Source: Simplicispira sedimenti
Lineage (GTDB): Bacteria; Pseudomonadota; Gammaproteobacteria; Burkholderiales; Burkholderiaceae_C
Direction of reading: 5' to 3'
Length of the DNA: 64,000 bases
Assembly (NCBI RefSeq): GCF_022760965.1
Contig: NZ_JAKVIJ010000002.1
Span: 310,001 to 374,000 of the forward strand
The number at the start of each line of letters is the position of its first letter. The stretch's first letter is position 1. The position numbers and the translations under genes were made by a program. The notes beneath the pieces are model-generated. The model was not told where the DNA came from, ran no database searches, and saw nothing but the letters and a program-made list of their open reading frames with translations. Shown here one piece after another: positions 54,781 to 64,000 of this stretch.

Positions 54781-55221
54781 ATGGCAGGCCTGACCCCCGG
54801 CTCCCCTACGCCCCAATCCATCACCGTACACGGCCAGTCGCGCCAGTTGGAGCTGGTGTTCTCCGACGGCGCTGCATTCCGCCTGCCGTTTGAGCTGCTG
54901 CGCGTCTATTCCCCATCGGCCGAGGTCATGGGCCATGCCCCTGGCCAGGAGGTGCTGCAGACGGGCAAGCGGAATGTGGAAATCGCCGACATCGAGCCCG
55001 TGGGCAACTACGCCGTCAAGCTCCAGTTCTCGGATGGGCACGACAGCGGCATCTACTCCTGGGACTACCTCTACGCGCTGGGCCAGCACCAGGCTGCGCG
55101 GTGGGAGGATTACCTGCGCCGCCTGGAGGCTGCAGGGGTGGACCGGGACACCCCCATGCCTGGGCGCAAGCCCTCCCATGGCCATGGATCGGGGTGCGGC
55201 TCCGGTTCCGGCTGTGGCTAA
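54781..55221 (+). CDS. DUF971 domain protein
   Basis: 146 residues. 'LELVFSDGAAFRLPFELLRVYSPSAEV' and 'GIYSWDYLYALG' define DUF971, a small domain also found in Fe-S carrier and hydroxylase proteins. The tail is rich in His, Gly, Ser and Cys ('HGHGSGCGSGSGCG'), a possible metal-binding end. Gene order DUF971-ubiE is common in Burkholderiales. The start at 54781 is chosen because homology begins within the first 20 residues. Confidence 0.88.
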   Translation: MAGLTPGSPTPQSITVHGQSRQLELVFSDGAAFRLPFELLRVYSPSAEVMGHAPGQEVLQTGKRNVEIADIEPVGNYAVKLQFSDGHDSGIYSWDYLYALGQHQAARWEDYLRRLEAAGVDRDTPMPGRKPSHGHGSGCGSGSGCG

Positions 55222-55243
55222 AGCCAATTTGCAACACTTCGCG

Positions 55244-55296
55244 TGCTATCATTTTTATAGCTGATGGCGCTTTATCGATAAGCCTTGGATGCCGCT
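55244..55296 (+). repeat. Interspersed repeat, copy upstream of ubiE
   Basis: TGCTATCATTTTTATAGCTG, ATGGCGCTTTATCGATAAGC, CTTGGATGCCGCTAAGGC. The palindrome is partly decayed (GCGCTTTATCGATAAGC). It lies between the DUF971 and ubiE genes and may contribute to the ubiE promoter. Confidence 0.75.
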
Positions 55297-55362
55297 AAGG
55301 CTTTAGAATCCTATATCCCACGCATTCGCGGGGTTGAACCCTTCACCGCTAGCATTTCCACC

Positions 55363-56094
55363 ATGAGCACCACGCATTTCGGTTTCCAGTCGGTCGATGA
55401 GAAAGAAAAGGCACGCCGTGTGCGCGGAGTGTTCGACTCGGTTGCGTCCAAGTACGACCTGATGAACGACCTGATGTCTGGCGGCCTGCACCGCGCCTGG
55501 AAGGCCTACACCGTGATGGTGGCCAACCTGCAGGAAGGCCAGCAGGTGCTGGACATTGCCGGGGGCACGGGCGACCTGTCGCTGGCTTTTGCCCGCAAGG
55601 TGGGCGCCAGTGGCCGTGTGGTGCATACCGACATCAACGAAGCCATGTTGCGCGTGGGTCGCAACCGACTGATCGACAAGGGCGTGGTGTTGCCCACCCT
55701 GGTGTGCGATGCGGAGCAGCTCCCGTTTCCCGACCAGCACTTTGACCTGGTCAGCGTGGCCTTTGGCCTGCGCAACATGACGCACAAGGACATTGCGCTG
55801 CGCGAGATGTGCCGCGTGCTCAGGTCCGGCGGCAAGCTGCTGGTGCTGGAGTTCTCGCGCGTGGCCCAGCCATTGGCCAAGCCCTACGACTGGTATTCCT
55901 TCAACATCCTGCCGCGCCTGGGTCAACTGGTCACGGGCGATGCCGACAGCTACCGTTACCTGGCCGAATCCATCCGCATGCACCCCGGTCAGGAAGAGCT
56001 CAAGGCCATGATGCACGAGGCCGGTTTCGGCCATGTGGACTACCACAACATGACCGGCGGCGTGGTCGCCCTGCATGTGGGTATCAAGTGTTGA
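55363..56094 (+). CDS. ubiE: Ubiquinone/menaquinone C-methyltransferase
   Basis: SAM-dependent C-methylation in ubiquinone synthesis. 243 residues, typical length. Motifs 'FDSVASKYDLMNDLMSGGLHRAWK', SAM-binding 'VLDIAGGTGDLSLAFARK', 'AFGLRNMTHKDIALREMCRVLRSGG'. The start at 55363 (MSTTHFGFQ) matches the family; the longer frame runs into the repeat. Part of a ubiquinone cluster with ubiJ and ubiB downstream. Confidence 0.96.
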   Translation: MSTTHFGFQSVDEKEKARRVRGVFDSVASKYDLMNDLMSGGLHRAWKAYTVMVANLQEGQQVLDIAGGTGDLSLAFARKVGASGRVVHTDINEAMLRVGRNRLIDKGVVLPTLVCDAEQLPFPDQHFDLVSVAFGLRNMTHKDIALREMCRVLRSGGKLLVLEFSRVAQPLAKPYDWYSFNILPRLGQLVTGDADSYRYLAESIRMHPGQEELKAMMHEAGFGHVDYHNMTGGVVALHVGIKC

Positions 56095-56133
56095 GTTGAG
56101 AGAGCAAGTGTGACTTCCAAGGAGATCCCCGCC

Positions 56134-57129
56134 ATGAAAACCCTTTTGTCTGCCCTGTTTGTGCTGGCCCTGGTGTTCGTCCAGCCTGAAGCGCAGGCCA
56201 AGCGCCTGGGCGGAGGCAAATCGATGGGCCAGCAGTCCAGCAATGTGACGCAACGCGATGCCACCCCCCCGGCTGCACCAGGGGCACCCACACAGAATGC
56301 CGCTGCACCGGCCAAGCCAGCGACGCCTGCGGCTGCGCCGCAGGTCGCCCCCAAGAAGCCCTGGGGCGCCATGCTGGGCGGCCTGGCGGCAGGCCTGGGC
56401 CTGGCCTGGCTGGCCCACAGCCTGGGCATGGGGGAAGGTTTCGGTCAGTTTCTGTTGGTGTTGTTGGTCGCCGTGGCGGCCTTCGCGGTCATCCGCATGG
56501 TGATGCGCGGCCGCAAGGCGCCTGCCGTGGCGGGTGGTGCGCCTCTGGCCTTCCAGGGGGCGGGCGCGCCTGCGGCTTCTCCCCAGGAGGCGTCGGTGCC
56601 GCGTGACTACAGTCCCGCCAATGTGGGCAACGACGCTTCGGCGCGCCCTTGGGAGCGAAGCAGCATGGCGTTCGAGGCGCAGCGCCAGGCCGGTGCGGGC
56701 TCTGTCATCGGTTCGGCACTGGGTGGTTCGCAAAACTGGGGCGTGCCTGAGGGTTTTGACGTGGCGGGCTTTACCGAAGCTGCGCGGCGCAATTTCATCA
56801 CCCTGCAGGCTGCGTGGGACAAGGCCGATGTGGCCACCCTGCGCTCCATGATGACCGACGCCATGCTGGACGAGATCCGCAGCCAGCTTGCCGAGCGCGA
56901 AGCCCAGGGCGCAGGCCAGCCCAACCAGACCGATGTGGTCATGCTGGAGGCACAGTTGCTCGGTATCGAGGATGTGGGCAACGCCTACATGGCCAGCGTC
57001 GAGTTCTCGGGCCTGATCCGCGAGGAGCCCTCGGCCGGCCCCAGCCCGTTCCGTGAAGTCTGGAACATGACCAAGCCCAAGGAAGGGCGCAGCGGCTGGC
57101 TGGTGGCGGGCGTGCAAGCGCTGCAGTAA
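56134..57129 (+). CDS. Tim44-like domain membrane protein
   Basis: 331 residues. Signal/anchor 'LLSALFVLALVFVQPEAQAK', Pro/Ala-rich region, two closely spaced hydrophobic segments (about 76-92 and 100-120), then a C-terminal Tim44-like (alpha/beta cone) domain from about residue 205 ('GFTEAARRNFITLQAAWDKAD'). Strong AAGGAG ribosome-binding site selects the ATG at 56134. Function unknown; regularly located between ubiE and ubiJ in betaproteobacteria. Confidence 0.9.
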   Translation: MKTLLSALFVLALVFVQPEAQAKRLGGGKSMGQQSSNVTQRDATPPAAPGAPTQNAAAPAKPATPAAAPQVAPKKPWGAMLGGLAAGLGLAWLAHSLGMGEGFGQFLLVLLVAVAAFAVIRMVMRGRKAPAVAGGAPLAFQGAGAPAASPQEASVPRDYSPANVGNDASARPWERSSMAFEAQRQAGAGSVIGSALGGSQNWGVPEGFDVAGFTEAARRNFITLQAAWDKADVATLRSMMTDAMLDEIRSQLAEREAQGAGQPNQTDVVMLEAQLLGIEDVGNAYMASVEFSGLIREEPSAGPSPFREVWNMTKPKEGRSGWLVAGVQALQ

Positions 57130-57189
57130 AGCCGTGTATTTGACCGGACCATGCGCCTGAGCGCGCGGTTCGGGGAATAATCGGGGACT

Positions 57190-57759
57190 ATGGCAACACA
57201 GTCCCCTTTTTCTTTTGTCGGCAGCGTGTTCGAGCGCGTGGCCGCAGGCCCGCAGCCCCCGCAGTGGCTGGTGCACGAGGTGCAGCACCGCGTGGTGTTG
57301 CTGCTCAACCATGTCTTGATGCAGGAAAGCGCGGCCACCCAGCGGCTGGTTCCGAGCCGTGGGCGGGTGGTGCGCATGCAGTGGCGCCATTTCTTCATGG
57401 CGCTGCAGGTCACACCGGCGGGCCTCTTTGATCTGGCACCCCCAGCGGCCACGCCCGATCTGCGCCTGGAGGTCATGCAGGCGTCGCCCCTGGATCTGGC
57501 GCAGGCCGCACTGCGCGGAGAACGCCCGAGCGTGCGCATTGATGGGGATGTGCAGTTTGCCGGCGATATCCAATGGCTGGCCGACAACCTGCGCTGGGAC
57601 GTAGAGGACGATCTGGCGCGCCTGATCGGGGACGTGCCTGCGCACACCCTGGCCAACCTGGCGGGCAGCGCGGCGCAGGCCTTGCGCGGCTTTCTGCAGG
57701 ACCGTGTGCCGCCCGCTGGTGGGCCGTCGGGCTGGTCCGTGGAACGTACCACTCCATGA
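57190..57759 (+). CDS. ubiJ: Ubiquinone biosynthesis accessory factor UbiJ (SCP2 domain)
   Basis: 189 residues. SCP2-like lipid-binding N-terminal domain and 'DVQFAGDIQWLADNLRWDVEDDLARLIGDVPAHTL', a stretch typical of UbiJ. Proposed to hold hydrophobic intermediates in the soluble Ubi complex. The stop overlaps the ubiB start (ATGA), giving the ubiE..ubiJ-ubiB order known from other proteobacteria. Confidence 0.9.
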   Translation: MATQSPFSFVGSVFERVAAGPQPPQWLVHEVQHRVVLLLNHVLMQESAATQRLVPSRGRVVRMQWRHFFMALQVTPAGLFDLAPPAATPDLRLEVMQASPLDLAQAALRGERPSVRIDGDVQFAGDIQWLADNLRWDVEDDLARLIGDVPAHTLANLAGSAAQALRGFLQDRVPPAGGPSGWSVERTTP

Positions 57760-59324
57760 AGCAGTTCTTCCGAGGGGCCACCATCGTCTGGGTGGTGCTG
57801 CGTTTTGGCCTGGACGAGCTGGTGCTCACCAGCTTCCAGAAGCCCTGGCTGCGCCTGCTGGCGCGCACCGTGTCGGTGGGGCGCGACCTGAGTGCGCCGC
57901 GCGGGCAGCGTCTGCGTGAGGCGTTGGAGCGGCTGGGGCCGATTTTTGTGAAGTTCGGCCAGGTGCTGTCCACGCGGCGCGATCTGATGCCGCCGGACAT
58001 CGCCGATGAATTGGCGCTGCTGCAGGACCGGGTGCCGCCGTTTGACCCCGCCGTGGCCATTGCCACCATTGAGCGCGCCTTCAAGCGACCCATTGGCGAG
58101 GTGTTCGAGCATTTCGAGCGTGAGCCGGTGGCCAGCGCCTCCATTGCCCAGGTGCACTTCGCCCGCCTGCGTGACCGCAAGGGCCAGCAGCACGAGGTTG
58201 CTGTCAAAGTGTTGCGGCCGGGCATGCTGCATGTCATCGAGAAAGACCTGAGCCTCATGCGCATGATGGCAGGCTGGGTGGAAAGCCTGTCGGCCGATGG
58301 CAAGCGCCTCAAGCCGCGCGAGGTGGTGGCCGAGTTCGACAACTACCTGCACGACGAGCTGGACCTGGTGCGCGAGGCCGCCAATGCCGCTCAGTTGCGC
58401 CGCAACATGGAAGGGCTGAACCTCGTGGAAGTACCCATCATTCACTGGGACTTCTGCCACCCCGAAGTGATGGTGATGGAACGCATGAATGGCGTGCCCA
58501 TCAGCCAGGTGGATCGTCTGCGCGAAGCGGGGGTCGATATTCCCAAGCTGGCGCGCGACGGGGTGACCATCTTCTTCACCCAGGTGTTTCGCGACGGTTT
58601 TTTCCATGCGGACATGCACCCCGGCAACATCCAGGTCAGCCTGGACCCGGCCACTTTCGGGCGCTATATTTCGCTGGACTTTGGCATTGTGGGCACGCTC
58701 ACCGAGTTCGACAAGGAATACCTGGCGCAGAACTTCACCGCGTTTTTCCGGCGTGACTACAAGCGCGTGGCTGAGCTGCACATCGAAAGCGGCTGGGTGC
58801 CGCCCGAGACCCGCGTCAACGAACTGGAGGCGGCGGTGCGCACGGTGTGCGAGCCGTATTTCGACCGACCCCTGAAGGAAATATCCCTGGGCATGGTGTT
58901 GCTGCGGCTGTTCCAGACCTCGCGGCGCTTCAACGTCGAGATCCAGCCCCAGCTGGTGCTGCTGCAGAAAACCCTGCTCAACATCGAAGGCTTGGGTCGC
59001 CAGCTCGACCCCGACCTGGACCTGTGGAGCACGGCCAAGCCCTTCCTGGAAAAGTGGATGCTGGACCAGCTTGGCCCCCAGCGCCTGCGCCGCGAACTGC
59101 GCGACCAGTTGCCGCACTACGCCAAGATCCTGCCCGCCTTGCCCCGACTCTTGCACGACCACCTGCAGCGCCAGGGGACGCCCCAGCAGCAGCGTGAGCT
59201 GCTGGAGCTGCTGCGCGAGCAACGGCGCACCAATCATCTGTTGCAGGGACTGCTGTACTCGGGCTTGGGATTTGTGCTGGGTCTGATCGTGATGCAGATC
59301 ATCGTGCGGGTGCGGGTTTTCTAG
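57756..59324 (+). CDS. ubiB: Ubiquinone biosynthesis kinase-like protein UbiB
   Basis: 522 residues of the ABC1/ADCK atypical kinase family. KxGQ motif in 'FVKFGQVLSTRRD', Ala-rich loop 'SASIAQVH', 'VAVKVLRPG', catalytic-loop 'FFHADMHPGNIQV', metal-binding 'SLDFGIVGTL'; two C-terminal membrane helices after a basic stretch. Acts as an ATPase supporting CoQ synthesis. Translationally coupled to ubiJ. Confidence 0.96.
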   Translation: MKQFFRGATIVWVVLRFGLDELVLTSFQKPWLRLLARTVSVGRDLSAPRGQRLREALERLGPIFVKFGQVLSTRRDLMPPDIADELALLQDRVPPFDPAVAIATIERAFKRPIGEVFEHFEREPVASASIAQVHFARLRDRKGQQHEVAVKVLRPGMLHVIEKDLSLMRMMAGWVESLSADGKRLKPREVVAEFDNYLHDELDLVREAANAAQLRRNMEGLNLVEVPIIHWDFCHPEVMVMERMNGVPISQVDRLREAGVDIPKLARDGVTIFFTQVFRDGFFHADMHPGNIQVSLDPATFGRYISLDFGIVGTLTEFDKEYLAQNFTAFFRRDYKRVAELHIESGWVPPETRVNELEAAVRTVCEPYFDRPLKEISLGMVLLRLFQTSRRFNVEIQPQLVLLQKTLLNIEGLGRQLDPDLDLWSTAKPFLEKWMLDQLGPQRLRRELRDQLPHYAKILPALPRLLHDHLQRQGTPQQQRELLELLREQRRTNHLLQGLLYSGLGFVLGLIVMQIIVRVRVF

Positions 59325-59438
59325 GGGTTTCTTCCCATCTCGGTGGTGCCCGGTCCCGTTGTGCAACGGATGCGCAGATAATGCGCGTCGTTTTATCTTG
59401 AACAGGTTCTTAACCTTACCCTGATCGCGGAGCGGCGC

Positions 59439-60896
59439 ATGCTGGTCACCTTCATCGTTCTGTATTTGCTGGCATCCATTGCAATTGGCCTGTATGCCGC
59501 CACGCGCGTGCACAACACTGCGGACTATGCGGTGGCGGGCCGCAGCCTGCCGCTGGCCGTGGTGATTGCGACCACGTTCGCGACCTGGTTTGGCTCCGAG
59601 ACGGTGCTTGGCGTCTCGGCGCGGTTCGTCGATGGCGGGCTGGGCGCTGTGGTCGAGGACCCGTTCGGTGCGTCCATGTGCCTGGTGCTGGTCGGCCTGT
59701 TCTTTGCCTACCGGCTCTACCAGAAGAACCTGATCACGCTGGGTGACTACTACCGCCAGCGTTTCGGGCGGTCCATCGAGGTGCTGTGTTCCGCCATCAT
59801 CATCTTCAGCTACCTCGGCTGGGTGGCCGCGCAGATCACGGCCCTGGGTCTGGTCTTCAACCTGCTCACGCAGGGCGCCATGTCCATCACCGCGGGCATG
59901 GTGCTCGGTACGCTGGTGGTGCTGGTCTATACCTTGTATGGTGGCATGTGGTCGGTGGCGCTGACCGATTTTGTGCAGATGATCGTCATTGCCCTGGGCC
60001 TGATCGCCATCGCCTGGTTTGCTGCCGATCTGGCCGGTGGCGCCGGCAAGGTCATCGACTATGCTGCGCGCGAAGGAAAGTTCCAGTTCTTTCCCAAGGA
60101 TGGGGGGATGAAGGAGTGGTCCTTCTTCATTGCGTCGGCCATCACCATGATGCTGGGTTCCATTCCGCAGCAGGACGTGTTCCAGCGCGTCATGTCCTCC
60201 AACAGTGCCAGCACGGCGCGCACCGGCCCGGTGATCGGTGGCGTGCTCTACCTGCTGTTCGCCTTCATCCCGATGTTCGTGGTCACCTCTGCCATTTTGA
60301 TCATGCCCGAGACGGCACAGGCCCTGCTGAAGGACGATCCGCAGAAGGTGCTGCCCACGCTGGTCATGGAGCGCATGCCGCTGGTATTGCAGATTGCCTT
60401 CTTTGGTGCGTTGCTGTCGGCCATCATGTCCACGGCGTCGGCCACGCTGCTGGCGCCATCGACCACCTTCGTCGAGAACATCCTGCGCAACCTGCGTCCA
60501 GGCATGAGCGATGCCATGACGCTCAAGGCCATGCGGGTGTCCGTGCTGGTGTTCACGGGCTGTGTGCTGACCTATGCCATCACCATGCAGGGCACGTCGA
60601 TCTATGAAATGGTCTCTGGTGCCTACCAGGTGCCGCTGGTGGGGGCGTTCGTGCCGCTGGTGTTCGGCCTCTATTGGAAGCGCGCCACCACGCAGGGCGC
60701 TTTGATGGCGGTGGCCATGGGCCTTGGTGTGTGGTTGCTGTTCGTGGCCAGTGCATCGCTGTCGGAGGCGTTCCCGCAGCAACTCGCCGGGTTGCTGGCT
60801 GCCTTGGTGGGCATGGTGGCGGGCTCGCTGCTGCCGCAGTTCGTGCCGGACCACAAGGGGCATGTGCACCATTACGAGGGCAGCGCCGGGGCCTGA
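59439..60896 (+). CDS. Sodium:solute symporter (SSS family)
   Basis: 485 residues with about 13 hydrophobic segments. 'YAVAGRSLPLAVVIATTFATWFGSETVLG' and 'LYGGMWSVALTDFVQMIVIALG' are hallmark SSS regions. Cytoplasmic-membrane uptake driven by sodium; the solute is not identifiable from sequence. Stands alone between ubiB and fmdB. GCGGAG ribosome-binding site upstream of the ATG at 59439. Confidence 0.92.
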   Translation: MLVTFIVLYLLASIAIGLYAATRVHNTADYAVAGRSLPLAVVIATTFATWFGSETVLGVSARFVDGGLGAVVEDPFGASMCLVLVGLFFAYRLYQKNLITLGDYYRQRFGRSIEVLCSAIIIFSYLGWVAAQITALGLVFNLLTQGAMSITAGMVLGTLVVLVYTLYGGMWSVALTDFVQMIVIALGLIAIAWFAADLAGGAGKVIDYAAREGKFQFFPKDGGMKEWSFFIASAITMMLGSIPQQDVFQRVMSSNSASTARTGPVIGGVLYLLFAFIPMFVVTSAILIMPETAQALLKDDPQKVLPTLVMERMPLVLQIAFFGALLSAIMSTASATLLAPSTTFVENILRNLRPGMSDAMTLKAMRVSVLVFTGCVLTYAITMQGTSIYEMVSGAYQVPLVGAFVPLVFGLYWKRATTQGALMAVAMGLGVWLLFVASASLSEAFPQQLAGLLAALVGMVAGSLLPQFVPDHKGHVHHYEGSAGA

Positions 60897-60935
60897 ATCG
60901 GGCGGTAACCGTGCAGCTCTGGTTGCGGCCTTCCG

Positions 60936-60963
60936 GCTTGAAAGCAGGGAGGCCGCCTATAAT
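60936..60963 (+). promoter_or_regulatory. Candidate promoter for fmdB-DUF502-aspS
   Basis: A perfect TATAAT (60958-60963) with a weak GCTTGA -35 at 60936, spacer 16 bp. It lies 35 bp upstream of the fmdB ATG. Confidence 0.5.
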
Positions 60964-60997
60964 TGAAGGCTTTGCACTAACAGTCCAGGCTCGCGAT

Positions 60998-61288
60998 ATG
61001 CCAATCTATGCCTACAAATGCGGCTCCTGTGGCCATGCCAAGGATGTGCTACAAAAAATCTCGGATCCTCTGCTGACCACCTGCCCGGCCTGTGGGGCGG
61101 AAGCCTTTTCCAAACAGATCACGGCTGCCGGTTTCCAGCTCAAGGGCTCGGGCTGGTATGCGACCGATTTCCGTGGCGGTAGTAGCGGTGCTGCAGCCGG
61201 TTCCGGCGAATCTGCGCCCGCAGCCGCAAAGGAATCCTGCGCCAGCTGTCCGGCTGCCGCTGCGGCCAGGCCGGCCGCGTCGAGTTGA
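60998..61288 (+). CDS. FmdB-type zinc ribbon protein
   Basis: 96 residues. N-terminal 'MPIYAYKCGSCGH' and 'TTCPACGAEAFSKQI' give the four-Cys zinc ribbon of the FmdB/CxxC_CxxC_SSSS family, followed by 'FQLKGSGWYATDFRG' and a low-complexity Ala/Ser tail with two more Cys. Regulatory role proposed for the family; unproven. First gene of fmdB-DUF502-aspS. Confidence 0.92.
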   Translation: MPIYAYKCGSCGHAKDVLQKISDPLLTTCPACGAEAFSKQITAAGFQLKGSGWYATDFRGGSSGAAAGSGESAPAAAKESCASCPAAAAARPAASS

Positions 61289-61295
61289 GCCCCAG

Positions 61296-61916
61296 ATGGC
61301 TCCCTTGCGCAAGTGGCTTTTCACCGGTCTGCTGGTGATCGTTCCTGGAGCGATCACCATTTCGGTGCTTCACTGGATCGTCGGCATGCTGGACCAGACG
61401 CTGCTGATCCTGCCCGAGGCCTGGCATCCGGACCGCTTGCTGGGTTTCCACATCCCCGGTTTCGGGGTTCTGCTGACGCTGCTCATTCTGCTGGTGACCG
61501 GTGCGGTGGCCAGCAACTTTGCCGGGCGCAAGCTGGTCGCCTGGGGCGACCACCTGGTCAGCCGCATCCCGGTGGTGCGGTCGATCTATTCGAGCGTCAA
61601 GCAGGTGTCGGACACCCTGTTTTCCGAAAGCGGCAATGCCTTCCGCACCGCGGTGCTGGTGCAGTGGCCGCGCGAGGGGGTGTGGACAGTGGCCTTCGTC
61701 ACCGGCGCACCCAGCGGCGAGGTGGCTGCTTACCTGCGCGATGAATTCGTCAGCGTGTACGTGCCCACCACGCCCAACCCGACGGGCGGGTATTTCGTGA
61801 TGGTGCGCAAGAGCGATTGCGTCGAACTCGACATGAGTGTCGATGCGGCTTTGCGCTACATCGTTTCCATGGGCGTGGTCGCGCCGGTTGACCCCGTTCC
61901 CGCAACAATCAAGTAA
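61296..61916 (+). CDS. DUF502 membrane protein
   Basis: 206 residues; two N-terminal hydrophobic segments ('LFTGLLVIVPGAITISVLHWIVG', 'GVLLTLLILLVTGAVA') then a soluble domain with 'RIPVVRSIYSSVKQV', the family signature. Conserved companion of fmdB and aspS in betaproteobacteria. Function unknown. 7 bp after fmdB. Confidence 0.92.
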   Translation: MAPLRKWLFTGLLVIVPGAITISVLHWIVGMLDQTLLILPEAWHPDRLLGFHIPGFGVLLTLLILLVTGAVASNFAGRKLVAWGDHLVSRIPVVRSIYSSVKQVSDTLFSESGNAFRTAVLVQWPREGVWTVAFVTGAPSGEVAAYLRDEFVSVYVPTTPNPTGGYFVMVRKSDCVELDMSVDAALRYIVSMGVVAPVDPVPATIK

Positions 61917-61954
61917 CCTTTTTTATGCGCCACGACGGCGCCGGAAGTTTTGCC

Positions 61955-63766
<1,812 letters not shown>

Positions 63767-63789
63767 ACCCGGCCATGGGGCAGAATCAG

Positions 63790-63813
63790 GGGCGCCTTCG
63801 GGCGCCCTTTTTT
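63790..63813 (+). terminator. Intrinsic terminator after aspS
   Basis: GGGCGCC - TTCG - GGCGCCC then TTTTTT. Seven perfect pairs with a stable UUCG loop, 24 bp after the aspS stop. Confidence 0.93.
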
Positions 63814-63844
63814 CATGGCGCATGCGCCGTTTGACTGACCGAGG

Positions 63845-64000
63845 ATGAACGTGGCCCGAGATTGCTTGAAAACTTCCTGCGTTGCGCTGCTGGTGGCACT
63901 GGCCCTGGTGGCCTGTGGCGAGAAGAAAACCGAACTGGGCCAGGGCGGCTCGGTAGTCACCGGATCGGCCGGGCCGCAGGGCGCGCAGAACGCCGCGCGC
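63845..64000 (+). CDS. Lipoprotein of unknown function, cut by the window end
   Basis: 52 codons visible. Signal 'SCVALLVALALVACGEKK' has a clear lipobox (LVAC). The mature start is Gly/Ser-rich. The GAGG just before the ATG supports the start at 63845. The rest of the gene is outside the window, so no family can be assigned. Confidence 0.75.
   Translation, partial: MNVARDCLKTSCVALLVALALVACGEKKTELGQGGSVVTGSAGPQGAQNAAR

Noticed and set aside
56985..60872. A 1,295-codon open frame on the minus strand over ubiJ, ubiB and the symporter
   Set aside because: Fully antisense to conserved genes, low-complexity His/Gln-rich translation, no recognisable motif.

Overview
The window looks like a chromosomal segment of a high-GC betaproteobacterium, most likely family Comamonadaceae (Acidovorax-like). 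This is an inference from gene order and protein character: a hemA-prfA-prmC-grxD block, ubiE / Tim44-like / ubiJ / ubiB, fmdB / DUF502 / aspS, a very long DUF3683 FAD/Fe-S oxidoreductase, and a short interspersed repeat with an AGCGCTT/AAGCGCT core. No rRNA, tRNA, CRISPR array, IS transposase or phage gene was seen. No gene-free stretch exceeds 300 bases.

Layout. 1-1.5 kb: end of an RND/NodT efflux operon. 1.5-6.6 kb: an EAL-CBS-GGDEF protein, an Fnr-type regulator with a near-consensus FNR box just upstream, and a membrane diguanylate cyclase. 6.7-16.7 kb: purine block, with xanthine dehydrogenase (xdhAB) divergent from a BMP-type nucleoside/purine ABC importer followed by an adenine/adenosine deaminase. 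Guanine deaminase (32.6 kb) and an orphan second BMP binding protein (26.1 kb) probably belong to the same physiology: import, deamination to hypoxanthine/xanthine, oxidation to urate. 16.7-26 kb: accessory block with a lipoprotein, a LuxR-type regulator divergent from a small secreted protein, a relic of a second deaminase 3' end, and a TetR-controlled five-gene operon encoding exported proteins (DUF2147, TorF-like porin, c-type cytochrome, ALO-type flavin oxidase, DSD1-like PLP enzyme). 27.3-32.3 kb: bkd operon (branched-chain 2-oxoacid dehydrogenase). 33.9-38 kb: dcd, a 5'-truncated pcp remnant, ypfJ, and a SulP-STAS-cNMP transporter. 38.2-42 kb: grxD, prmC, prfA and hemA, all on minus. 42.4-48.6 kb: a DUF1513 gene with a Fur-like box, and the glycerol-3-phosphate ugpBAECQ operon. 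48.9-64 kb, all on plus: serA, the giant oxidoreductase, a HIT protein, DUF971, ubiE, Tim44-like, ubiJ, ubiB, a sodium:solute symporter, fmdB, DUF502, aspS and a lipoprotein cut by the window end.

The most striking signal not explained by genes is an interspersed repeat of about 60-67 bp, with eleven recognisable copies. Some copies are intergenic. Others lie inside coding sequences in frame, where they encode domain linkers (xdhA, bkdB, the FAD/Fe-S fusion), an internal segment (xdhB, a small membrane protein) or protein termini (prmC start, guaD end). A second, C-rich repeat occurs three times at gene 3' ends.
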